Shown here: positions 1-5,850 of the stretch, piece after piece
Layout: each line of letters begins with the position of its first letter
Numbering within the stretch: the first letter of the stretch is position 1
Origin: Candidatus Rokubacteria bacterium RIFCSPLOWO2_02_FULL_72_37
Lineage (GTDB): Bacteria; Methylomirabilota; Methylomirabilia; Rokubacteriales; CSP1-6
Assembly: GCA_001790315.1 (NCBI GenBank)
Contig: MGCE01000038.1
Coordinates: 1 to 10,420 of the forward strand
Length of the DNA: 10,420 nucleotides
Direction of reading: 5' to 3'
Notes under the pieces: model-generated
Database searches by the model: none
What the model saw: the letters and a program-made list of their open reading frames with translations, nothing else
What the model was told of the DNA's origin: nothing
Translations under genes and position numbers: made by a program

Positions 1-218
1 GGCAGCGCGCCGAGCCAGCCGGCGCTCTTGAGGCCGAGGAGGATCTCCACCCCGACGAACGCGCCGACGATGAAGATCTCGGAGTGCGCGAAATTGATGA
101 ACTCGAGGACGCCGTACACCATGGTGTAGCCGAGGGCGATCAGCGCGTACATGAAGCCGAGGATCAGGCCGTCGAGGAGAACCTGGGGAAAGATGCCGAC
201 GAGGAGCTCGAAATCCAT
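1..218 (-). CDS. livH: Branched-chain amino acid ABC transporter permease LivH, N-terminal part
   Basis: This is the first 72 codons of a LivH-family inner-membrane permease; the rest lies beyond the left edge. LivH pairs with LivM to form the channel of Liv-type ABC importers, which take up branched-chain amino acids and, in related systems, amides, urea or small organic acids. The visible part shows two hydrophobic segments and the family signature ALIALGYTMVYGVLEFINFAH (residues about 25-45, here written in two parts: ALIALGYTMVYG then VLEFINFAH), followed by SEIFIVGAF. The ATG at 218 gives the usual short N-terminus before the first membrane helix. No Shine-Dalgarno is visible immediately upstream (the bases read GCCGGGCCC). 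It follows livK after 54 bp that contain a strong hairpin. The LivH family assignment is solid; the transported substrate cannot be told from this fragment. Confidence 0.93.
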   Translation of the reverse strand, partial: MDFELLVGIFPQVLLDGLILGFMYALIALGYTMVYGVLEFINFAHSEIFIVGAFVGVEILLGLKSAGWLGAL

Positions 219-229
219 GGGCCCGGCGA

Positions 230-262
230 CCGTGGGGGGCCGGGCGGGCCGGCCCCCCACGG
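230..262 (-). other. Intercistronic hairpin between livK and livH
   Basis: A perfect 12-bp inverted repeat (arms 230-241 and 251-262, CGTGGGGGGCC core with its complement, 9-nt loop) sits between the livK stop and the livH start. It ends 11 nt before the livH ATG. There is no T-run after it on the transcribed strand, so it is not a standard intrinsic terminator. Hairpins after binding-protein genes in ABC operons are known to protect the upstream mRNA and lower expression of the permease genes; such a role here is inference. Confidence 0.7.
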
Positions 263-272
263 GAACGGGACG

Positions 273-1469
273 CTACTTCTTCGCGGGCGCCGCGATGCTC
301 AGACGCTTGACCTCTTTGTTGTCGCTCCACTTCTCCGGGTTCTCGCTGGCGACCTGGAGCACGAAGTAGAGCGCTTTCTTGGGATCCCCCTTGGCGTCGA
401 ACTCGACGGCGCCCGTGATACCGGTGTGTCGCACGTCACGGATGGCGGCCGTCACCGCGTCCCGCGTGGGCGCCTTGCCACCCTTCGTGACCGCCTCGAG
501 CGCCTTGATGGCGATCGCGGTCGAGTCGTAGGCCTGCGCCGCGAACGGCTCCGGATTCTTTCCGAACTTCTTCTTGTACTCCTCCGCGAACTGCTTGGCC
601 TGCGGGTACACCGACACGGGCCCCGCCACCGAGGTGTAGTACATGCCGACGACGGCCTTGCCGGCGATCTTCGCCAGGTCCGACGAGTCGAGGCCGTCGG
701 GCCCGAGGAACTTCGACTTCACGCCTTTCTCGCGCGCCTGTTTGAAGAACGGCGCCGCCTGCTCGTAGATCCCCCCGAAGTAGATGAGGTCGGGGTTCTT
801 CGCCCTGACCGGCGTGATGATCGGATCGAAGTTCGACTTCTCTTCGGTGCCCTCGAAGCCGAGGATCTTGATGCCCTTCTTCTCGGCGTCCGCCTTGAAG
901 AACTCGGCGACGCCCTGCCCGTACGCCGTCTTGTCGTGGATGACGTACGCCGTCTTCACCTTCATGGTGCCCTTGGCGAACTCGGCCCCGACGACGCCCT
1001 GGACGTCGTCGCGGCCGCAGACGCGAAACACGTTCGGGTAGCCGCGGTCCGTGATCGTGGGGTTCGTGTTCGCGGGCGAGACCATCGCGAGGTTCACTTC
1101 CTTGTAGACCTCGGAGGAGGGGATCGCGACACCCGAGTTCAGGTGACCGATCACGACCGCGATGTCCTTGTCGGCGATGATGTTCTTGGCGTTCGCGACG
1201 CCGACGTCCGGCTTGGCCTGGTCGTCGAAGGGAACCAGCTCGACCTTGAAGCCGCGCTTCTCGAGGCCGCCCTTGAACTTCTCCACCGCCAGCTGGGCGC
1301 CGAGCTTGATGCCCTCGCCGAGGGCGGCCTGCCCGCCGCTCAGGGGGCTCTGGGTCGCGATCTTGATCGTCCCCTTGCCCTGCGCGCCGACGTTCGAGGC
1401 CGACGGCAGGGTCGCGAGACCGAGGACCACGGCGAAGACGAGCGCGTTGCGAACGAGGTTGCGGATCAT
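273..1469 (-). CDS. livK: Branched-chain amino acid ABC transporter substrate-binding protein (LivK/LivJ family)
   Basis: A 398-residue periplasmic binding protein of the type I fold (Peripla_BP_6, LivK-like), which captures ligand for a Liv-type ABC importer. Residues 1-29 are a signal peptide: MIRNLVRN basic end, hydrophobic core ALVFAVVLGLA, and a VGA|Q signal peptidase I site. The mature protein begins GKGTIKIATQSPLSGGQAA, the normal start of the family, then continues through DDQAKPDVGVANAKNII, VIGHLNSGVAIPSS, VSPANTNPTIT and FAAQAYDSTAIAIKALE, all typical family positions. I chose the ATG at 1469 because AAGGAGG lies 8 nt before it and the signal peptide starts there; in-frame ATGs at 1490 and 1517 lack a ribosome site and add a non-hydrophobic tail. 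It has its own promoter at the thiE stop, and livH follows. The ligand may be leucine-type amino acids, but this family also binds amides, urea and aromatic acids, so the substrate is open. Confidence 0.95.
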   Translation of the reverse strand: MIRNLVRNALVFAVVLGLATLPSASNVGAQGKGTIKIATQSPLSGGQAALGEGIKLGAQLAVEKFKGGLEKRGFKVELVPFDDQAKPDVGVANAKNIIADKDIAVVIGHLNSGVAIPSSEVYKEVNLAMVSPANTNPTITDRGYPNVFRVCGRDDVQGVVGAEFAKGTMKVKTAYVIHDKTAYGQGVAEFFKADAEKKGIKILGFEGTEEKSNFDPIITPVRAKNPDLIYFGGIYEQAAPFFKQAREKGVKSKFLGPDGLDSSDLAKIAGKAVVGMYYTSVAGPVSVYPQAKQFAEEYKKKFGKNPEPFAAQAYDSTAIAIKALEAVTKGGKAPTRDAVTAAIRDVRHTGITGAVEFDAKGDPKKALYFVLQVASENPEKWSDNKEVKRLSIAAPAKK

Positions 1470-1477
1470 TCGTGCCC

Positions 1478-1484
1478 CCTCCTT
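1478..1484 (-). promoter_or_regulatory. Shine-Dalgarno of livK
   Basis: AAGGAGG on the minus strand, 8 nt upstream of the ATG at 1469. It is the strongest ribosome binding site in the window and decides the livK start over the upstream in-frame ATGs at 1490 and 1517. A strong site suits a binding protein made in excess over its permease. Confidence 0.85.
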
Positions 1485-1526
1485 GTGCATGCGTAGCGGG
1501 CGTGCCGGGTGCCGCAATGCGCCGCC

Positions 1527-1554
1527 ATTATAGCGGCCGCCTCGGGGCGGTCAA
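1527..1554 (-). promoter_or_regulatory. Probable sigma70 promoter of livKH, overlapping the thiE stop
   Basis: On the minus strand, TTGACC (1554-1549, five of six consensus bases) is followed after 16 bp by a perfect TATAAT (1532-1527). The -35 box lies in the last codons of thiE and the -10 box contains the thiE TAA stop. Transcription would start near 1518-1520, leaving a leader of about 50 nt that ends in the AAGGAGG of livK. Such AT-rich boxes are rare in this GC-rich sequence, which makes chance occurrence at this gene boundary unlikely. No operator for a regulator was recognised. Confidence 0.7.
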
Positions 1555-2175
1555 GTCGCGGGCCCCGCGGATCGCGTCGAGCAGCCGGCGCGTGGCCGCG
1601 GCCGGATCGGGCGCGCCGCAGACCGCGGAGATGACCGCGACCCCATCGGCGCCCGCCCGGATGACCTCGGCCACGTTCTCGACGGTGATGCCGCCGATGC
1701 CCACGAGCGGCGCGCGGATCTCGGGCCGGAGCCGGGCGAGCAGGTCCGGCCCGACGAGCCGGAAGTCGGGCTTCGTGCCGGTCGGGAACATCGACCCGAC
1801 GGCGACGTAGTCGGCGCCGGCCGCCTGGGCGGCGCGGGCCTGGGGCACGTCGTGCGTCGAGAGCCCGAGGATCATCCCGGGCCGCAGGAGCGGGCGCGCG
1901 GCGTGGGCCGGCAGGTCCTCCTGGCCCAGGTGGACGCCGTCGGCGTCCGCGGCGAGCGCGAGGTCGACGCGGTCGTTCACGAGGAAGGTCGCGCCCGCCC
2001 CGCGACACCGCCGGCGGAGCCGCTCGGCCAGGGGCAGGAGGCGGCCGGAGGGCCACTCCTTCTCGCGGAGCTGGAACATCCGGCAGCCGCCCGCGAGGGC
2101 CGCCTCGAGGATCTCCTCCAGGTCGCGCCCTCGCGCCGCCGTGCGGTCGAGGATGACGTAGAGCGTCGGGTCCAT
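1528..2175 (-). CDS. thiE: Thiamine-phosphate synthase ThiE
   Basis: A 215-residue TIM-barrel enzyme, close to the usual length of about 210, which joins hydroxymethylpyrimidine diphosphate and the thiazole phosphate carboxylate to make thiamine monophosphate in the cytoplasm. The diagnostic segments are present in order: FQLREKE (34-40), FLVNDRVDLALAADADGVHLGQEDLP (64-89, holding the ND and GVHLGQ elements), LGLSTHD (103-109), DYVAVGSMFPTGTKPD (122-137, pyrophosphate-binding loop) and VGIGGIT (158-164), followed by GVAVISA. The ATG at 2175 shares its A with the accC TGA stop (TGATG), so translation is probably coupled to accC. No other thiamine gene is in the window, and it is unusual to find thiE at the end of a fatty acid synthesis operon. 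Its last codons also contain the livK promoter. The TenI regulator paralogue is a less likely alternative because the substrate-binding motifs are intact. Confidence 0.93.
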   Translation of the reverse strand: MDPTLYVILDRTAARGRDLEEILEAALAGGCRMFQLREKEWPSGRLLPLAERLRRRCRGAGATFLVNDRVDLALAADADGVHLGQEDLPAHAARPLLRPGMILGLSTHDVPQARAAQAAGADYVAVGSMFPTGTKPDFRLVGPDLLARLRPEIRAPLVGIGGITVENVAEVIRAGADGVAVISAVCGAPDPAAATRRLLDAIRGARDLTAPRRPL

Positions 2176-2177
2176 CA
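2173..2177 (-). other. TGATG stop/start overlap, accC to thiE
   Basis: The accC stop TGA (2177-2175) and the thiE ATG (2175-2173) share one base. No strong Shine-Dalgarno precedes the ATG, so thiE translation probably depends on ribosomes that finish accC and reinitiate. Confidence 0.8.
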
Positions 2178-3512
2178 GGCGCGGAGCCGGGCGGTGTCGA
2201 CGCTGGTGAAGCGCCCCTCCAGGAACACCGGATCGTTCAGCACCCTCTGCTGGAACGGGATCGAGGTCTTGACGCCCTCGATCACCGTCTCCGCCAGCGC
2301 GCGCCGCATCCGCTCGATGGCCTCGGCGCGGTTGCGCCCGTGGACGATGATCTTCGCGAGCAGCGAGTCGTAGAAGGGAGGGACGGTGCACGGCGCCGTG
2401 AGGTGGCTGTCGACGCGTACGCCGAAGCCGCCGGGCGGGATCCACTCCGTCATGCGGCCCGCGCTGGGCGCGAACGTGTCCGGATCCTCGGCGTTCACGC
2501 GGACCTCGAGGGCGTGGCCCTCGAGCCGGACGGCGTCCTGCCGGTACCCGAGGCTTTCCCCGGCGGCGATGCGGATCTGCTCGCGGATGAGGTCGATGCC
2601 CGTGACCATCTCGGTGACGGGGTGTTCGACCTGGATGCGCGTGTTCATCTCGATGAAGTAGAAGCGACCGCCGTCCTCCACGAGGAACTCGACGGTGCCC
2701 GCGCTCACGTAGTTGACCGCGGCCGCGACGGTGAGCGCCGCGCGGTGCAGGCCCGCGCGCGTCTCGGCTGAGAGCGAGGGGGCGGGGGACTCCTCGAGGA
2801 GCTTCTGCTGGCGCCGCTGCACCGAGCAGTCGCGCTCGCCCAGGTGCACGCGCATGCCGTTCCGGTCGCCGAGCACCTGCACCTCGACGTGGTGCACGTT
2901 CTGGACGAACTTCTCGCAGTAGATCTCCGACGACCCGAAGGCCGCGCCCGCCTCCGACTGGCAGGCGTCGAACGCCTTGGCCGCCTCCGCGCGGTCGTGG
3001 ACGACCCGCATGCCCCGTCCCCCGCCGCCCGCCGCCGCCTTGAAGATGATCGGGTAGCCGATTCCATCGGCCACCGTGAGCGCTTCCGCGGCGTCCTTGA
3101 GCGGCAGGTCGCTTCCCGGGACGATGGGCACCCCCGCCTGCTTCGCGAGCTGGCGCGCCTGCGCTTTGTCGCCCATGAGCCGGATCGCCTCGGGCGAGGG
3201 CCCGATGAAGGTGATCGAGCAGGCGCGGCAGACCTCGGCGAAGGCGGGATTCTCGGCGAGGAACCCATAGCCCGGATGGATCGCCTCGCTGTCGGTGACC
3301 GACGCGGCGGAGATGATCGCCGGGATGTTGAGATAGCTGAGCCGTGGCGAGCCGGGGCCGATACAGATCGACTCGTCGGCCAGCCGGACGGGGAGTGAGC
3401 CGGCGTCGGCCGTCGAGTGGGCGACGACGGAGCGGATGCCGAGCTCACGGCAGGTGCGGACGATCCTGAGCGCGATCTCGCCACGGTTGGCGATCAGGAC
3501 CTTCTGGAACAG
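2175..3512 (-). CDS. accC: Acetyl-CoA carboxylase, biotin carboxylase subunit AccC (CTG start)
   Basis: A 445-residue ATP-grasp enzyme (E. coli AccC is 449) that carboxylates the biotin on AccB with bicarbonate and ATP, the first half of malonyl-CoA synthesis. Visible in order: KVLIANRGEIALRI (4-17), SEAIHPGYGFLAEN, MGDK with K116, the glycine-rich ATP loop KAAAGGGGRGMR from K158, HVEVQVLGD, ERDCSVQRRQQKLLEE, and the catalytic EMNTRIQVEHPVTE with E288, N290 and R292. No ATG, GTG or TTG occurs in frame between the preceding gene's end and codon 113. The CTG at 3512 is preceded by GGAGG at 5 nt and puts ANRGE, K116, E288, N290 and R292 at exactly the E. coli positions, so I take it as the start. 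The frame is open from 3512 to 2175. It starts 1 nt after the TAA of the upstream TPR/HExxH gene and overlaps thiE. The homologous domain of pyruvate or propionyl-CoA carboxylase is an alternative, but accB close by favours AccC. Confidence 0.95.
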   Translation of the reverse strand: MFQKVLIANRGEIALRIVRTCRELGIRSVVAHSTADAGSLPVRLADESICIGPGSPRLSYLNIPAIISAASVTDSEAIHPGYGFLAENPAFAEVCRACSITFIGPSPEAIRLMGDKAQARQLAKQAGVPIVPGSDLPLKDAAEALTVADGIGYPIIFKAAAGGGGRGMRVVHDRAEAAKAFDACQSEAGAAFGSSEIYCEKFVQNVHHVEVQVLGDRNGMRVHLGERDCSVQRRQQKLLEESPAPSLSAETRAGLHRAALTVAAAVNYVSAGTVEFLVEDGGRFYFIEMNTRIQVEHPVTEMVTGIDLIREQIRIAAGESLGYRQDAVRLEGHALEVRVNAEDPDTFAPSAGRMTEWIPPGGFGVRVDSHLTAPCTVPPFYDSLLAKIIVHGRNRAEAIERMRRALAETVIEGVKTSIPFQQRVLNDPVFLEGRFTSVDTARLRA

Positions 3513-3513
3513 G

Positions 3514-4794
3514 TTAGCCTCCGAGGACCCGGCGCCACTGCGCCTCGAGCTCCGCCATGCGGAGGCCGTAGACGCGTGGCATCGCCTCGCCGAGCGTTTC
3601 CCCGGCGCCCAGGCGCGTCAAGAGCTCCCGCATCGCCGGCATCCCGCCGCGATCCAGGAGATCGTGCACGACCCAGAGCGCGATGTCGTAGCCCGCGCGC
3701 GCGTGCACGGGATCGGCGTCGGCCACGAGCGCCTCGACGCCCGTCAGCGTCAGTACGCCGGGCACCTGGAGCATCGGGTCCACGGACGCGCCCTCGAGGG
3801 CCTGCGCGAGCCCCTCGTGCAGCCAGCGCGGCGCGTGGCCGCGCGAGAGGTCGTGGATGGCGGCGTGGGCGTACTCGTGCGCGGCGAGGCGCTCGAGCCC
3901 GGCCGCGGGCGCCGCCGTCGACCCGACCGGCAGGCGGATCTTGCCGTCGAACACGCCGGTCGCCCAGCCGTGGACGCGCGTGACCTCCTCGAACTGCGCG
4001 CGCTCGTAGAGGATGACGGTCAGCCGCTCGCGTGGCGCGTGGCCGAGCGCGCCGCCGACGCGGTCGGCGGCGGTCTCGAGGGCTCGTGTCACGGCGGCGC
4101 GCGCCGCCCGGTCCGGCATGCCGCGCTGCTTGACGACGAAGCGCCGCGTCACCTCACGCTCGAAGCCGGCCTCGACACGGCGCTCGCGCTCGAGCTTCTC
4201 GAGCAGGCGCAGCGCCCGGTCGTTCGTCGGCTCGCGCACGAGCAGCGTGCGCAGGTGCGCGATGGCCCGATCGGGCTCGTCCCGACGGTCGTAGAGGTGC
4301 GCCAGGAGGAGCTCGACCTGGCCGTCGTAGCCTGCGCGCACGACGCCCTCGAGGGGTGCGACCGCCTCATCGGTCCGGCCCGCGTGGACCGCCGCGAGCC
4401 CGATCCCCTTGAGCAACGCCGGTGCCTCCGGCGTCATCGAAAGCCCCTGGCGGAACAGGAGGAGGGCCTCGTCGGGGCGGCCCTGGCGAAGGGCCTGCCA
4501 GCCCCACGTCTCGAAGCAGCTGGAGACGTCTCCGAGGAGCACACGGCTCGACGGGTCGTCGGCGGCGACGCGACTCAGGCGCTCGCACGCGCGCGGGTAC
4601 TGGCCGATCGCGTAGAAGGCGATGGCCTCGTCGGTGAGCGCCCGGGCCGTGCCCGCCACCGGCACGCGCGTCGCGGTCAGCGCTGCGTCGCGCCCGCCGT
4701 GGCGCCGCCCCTCGGACCAGCCCAGCGCGAGGGCGCCGACGCAGAGCGGCACCGCGACGAGGAGCAGCAGCCGGACGTCGGCGGAGCGCCTCAC
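3514..4794 (-). CDS. Membrane-anchored TPR protein with HExxH (gluzincin, peptidase MA-like) domain
   Basis: A 426-residue protein with three parts. Residues 8-26 (RLLLLVAVPLCVGALALGW) form one N-terminal membrane segment or uncleaved signal anchor, so the rest probably faces the periplasm. Residues about 52-205 are TPR-like helical repeats (for example AIAFYAIGQYPRACERL, ALRQGRPDEALLLFRQGL, AVHAGRTDEAVAPLEGVV, HLRTLLVREPTNDRAL). Residues about 255-420 resemble the Peptidase_MA_2 fold: an ILYERAQFEEVT strand region, the zinc motif HEYAH (306-310), and WLHEGLA (324-330) with E327 as the likely third ligand. The active-site pattern is intact, so it is probably a live metalloprotease; no substrate is known. 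It starts with GTG at 4794, 7 bp after accB, behind a weak GAGG. It ends 1 nt before accC, whose ribosome site it contains. A periplasmic protease between two subunits of a cytoplasmic enzyme is odd, and a link to acetyl-CoA carboxylase is not implied by sequence. Confidence 0.85.
   Translation of the reverse strand: MRRSADVRLLLLVAVPLCVGALALGWSEGRRHGGRDAALTATRVPVAGTARALTDEAIAFYAIGQYPRACERLSRVAADDPSSRVLLGDVSSCFETWGWQALRQGRPDEALLLFRQGLSMTPEAPALLKGIGLAAVHAGRTDEAVAPLEGVVRAGYDGQVELLLAHLYDRRDEPDRAIAHLRTLLVREPTNDRALRLLEKLERERRVEAGFEREVTRRFVVKQRGMPDRAARAAVTRALETAADRVGGALGHAPRERLTVILYERAQFEEVTRVHGWATGVFDGKIRLPVGSTAAPAAGLERLAAHEYAHAAIHDLSRGHAPRWLHEGLAQALEGASVDPMLQVPGVLTLTGVEALVADADPVHARAGYDIALWVVHDLLDRGGMPAMRELLTRLGAGETLGEAMPRVYGLRMAELEAQWRRVLGG
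3518..3522 (-). promoter_or_regulatory. Shine-Dalgarno of accC, before a CTG start
   Basis: GGAGG on the minus strand, 5 nt upstream of CTG 3512 and lying inside the last codons of the preceding gene. It supports CTG as the real accC start where no standard start codon is available. Confidence 0.65.
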
Positions 4795-4801
4795 GGCCGC
4801 C

Positions 4802-5272
4802 TCAGCGGCTGGGCTCGATCAGGAAGAGCGGTTGGCCGTACTCGACGCCGTGCCCGTTCTCGACGAGGATCCTGACGACGCGGCCGGCGACCTTCGACTC
4901 GATCTCGTTCATGAGCTTCATCGCCTCGATGATGCACAGGATCTGGCCTTCCTTCACGACGTCGCCCTCGTGCACGTACGGCTCGGCGTTCGGGGACGGC
5001 GCGCGATAGAACGTGCCGACCATCGGGGCCTCGATCGTGACGCCGCTCACCGCCTCGACGTCGGACACGACGGGCGCGGCCGGCGTGGTGAGGGCGGCCG
5101 GCGCCGCGGGCGCCGCCGCCGCGACGGCGTGACGCTGCAGGCGGACGTGCACGCCGCCCACCGTCACCTCGACCTCGGTCAGATCGAGGTCCGACAGCAG
5201 GGTGCCGAGCTCGCGGACGAGCTGCGTGACGGCCGGCCGACCCCGCCGGGGGCGCCGGCCCCGGGGCGCCAT
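4802..5272 (-). CDS. accB: Acetyl-CoA carboxylase biotin carboxyl carrier protein AccB
   Basis: A 156-residue carrier subunit that holds the biotin carboxylated by AccC and passes CO2 to acetyl-CoA via the AccAD transferase. The C-terminal biotinyl domain (residues about 78-156) is intact: IEAPMVGTFYRAPSPNAEPYV, the BCCP thumb region, then EAMKLMNEIES with the biotin-accepting lysine at K119, and a final GQPLFLIEP. Residues 15-47 are the short helical N-terminal oligomerisation region (TQLVRELGTLLSDLDLTEVEV), followed by an Ala/Pro-rich swinging linker (48-68). The first 14 residues, MAPRGRRPRRGRPA, are an extra basic tail not normal for the family. The ATG at 5272 overlaps the efp stop (TGATG) and has no clear ribosome site, so translation is probably coupled to efp. 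A later start is not available as ATG or GTG just before the conserved part. accC follows only after an inserted TPR/HExxH gene. Confidence 0.95.
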   Translation of the reverse strand: MAPRGRRPRRGRPAVTQLVRELGTLLSDLDLTEVEVTVGGVHVRLQRHAVAAAAPAAPAALTTPAAPVVSDVEAVSGVTIEAPMVGTFYRAPSPNAEPYVHEGDVVKEGQILCIIEAMKLMNEIESKVAGRVVRILVENGHGVEYGQPLFLIEPSR

Positions 5273-5274
5273 CA
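5270..5274 (-). other. TGATG stop/start overlap, efp to accB
   Basis: The efp TGA (5274-5272) shares its last base with the accB ATG (5272-5270). The bases before it (GCGCCTGATGGCGCC context) hold no Shine-Dalgarno, which suggests reinitiation coupling. The same arrangement recurs at accC/thiE. Confidence 0.8.
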
Positions 5275-5844
5275 GGCGCTCGCCGCCGCGACGCGGCCGA
5301 GATACTCGCCGGTGCGCGTGTCGATCTTCACCACGTCGCCCTCGCCGAGGAACAGCGGGACCTGGACGGCCGCACCCGTCTCGAGTGTCGCGGGCTTCGT
5401 GCCGCCCTGGGCCGTGTCGCCCCGGACGCCGGGGTCGGTGCTGGTGATCGCCAGCTCCACGAAGTTCGGCAGGTCCACCGCGATCGGCGCGCCCTCGATG
5501 TAGAGCACGTCCACTTCGGTGTTCTCCTTGAGGTAGTCGCGCGCGTCGCCCACCTCGTCGGGGGAGAGCGATACCTGCTCGTAGGTCGTCGTGTCCATGA
5601 AGTGGTAGCGGTCGTCGCGGTAGAGGAACTGCATGTGCTTTTCCTCGAAGTCGACGAGACTCACCTTCTCACCGGAGCGGAACGTGTTGTCGATCACCTT
5701 GCCGAGCTTCATGTGCTTGAGCTTCGTGCGGACGAAGGCACCGCCCTTGCCGGGCTTGACGTGCTGGAAGTCGACGATCGTATAGGGGTTGCGGTCGAAC
5801 ATGATCCGCAGCCCCTTCCTGAACTCGGCGGTCGACACTTGCAT
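5272..5844 (-). CDS. efp: Translation elongation factor P
   Basis: A 190-residue EF-P, the usual length, which binds next to the ribosomal peptidyl site and rescues stalling at proline runs. The three beta-barrel domains are all present: the KOW-like N domain (1-65) starting MQVSTAEFRKGLRIMFD, the middle OB domain with the FLYRDDRYHFMDTTTYEQ segment (about 73-90), and the C domain ending ITSTDPGVRGDT then IDTRTGEYLGR. The tip loop reads KPGKGGAF with K33 at the place modified by beta-lysylation in E. coli-type EF-Ps, so a lysine-modifying system (EpmAB) is possible, though none is encoded here. The ATG at 5844 has only a weak AAAGG about 10 nt upstream and lies 6 bp after the TPR gene stop. 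It overlaps accB; efp next to accB-accC is a common arrangement in many bacterial phyla. Confidence 0.96.
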   Translation of the reverse strand: MQVSTAEFRKGLRIMFDRNPYTIVDFQHVKPGKGGAFVRTKLKHMKLGKVIDNTFRSGEKVSLVDFEEKHMQFLYRDDRYHFMDTTTYEQVSLSPDEVGDARDYLKENTEVDVLYIEGAPIAVDLPNFVELAITSTDPGVRGDTAQGGTKPATLETGAAVQVPLFLGEGDVVKIDTRTGEYLGRVAAASA

Positions 5845-5850
5845 CGTGCT

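Noticed and set aside
230..262. Intrinsic terminator between livK and livH
   Set aside because: The stem is strong, but the transcribed strand after it (GTCGCCGGGCCC) has no U-run, so termination is not supported.
84..1496. Plus-strand open frame of 470 codons antisense to livK and livH
   Set aside because: Antisense to clear livK/livH coding sequence; composition is typical of complement-frame translation.
2705..3484. Minus-strand frame of 259 codons overlapping accC
   Set aside because: It is the shifted frame of accC, rich in Arg/Ser. The true accC frame is open from CTG 3512 to 2175 with all active-site residues.
3176..3512. Frameshift or truncation of accC at its 5' end, since its first ATG is at 3176
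   Set aside because: Translating 3512-3177 gives the continuous conserved N-terminus (ANRGEIALRI, HPGYGFLAEN) in the same frame with no stop, so the gene is intact and only the start codon is unusual.
3436..4875. Plus-strand open frame of 479 codons antisense to the TPR/HExxH gene
   Set aside because: Same GC-driven shadow effect; Arg/Ala/Glu-rich translation without family motifs, and no promoter or ribosome site.
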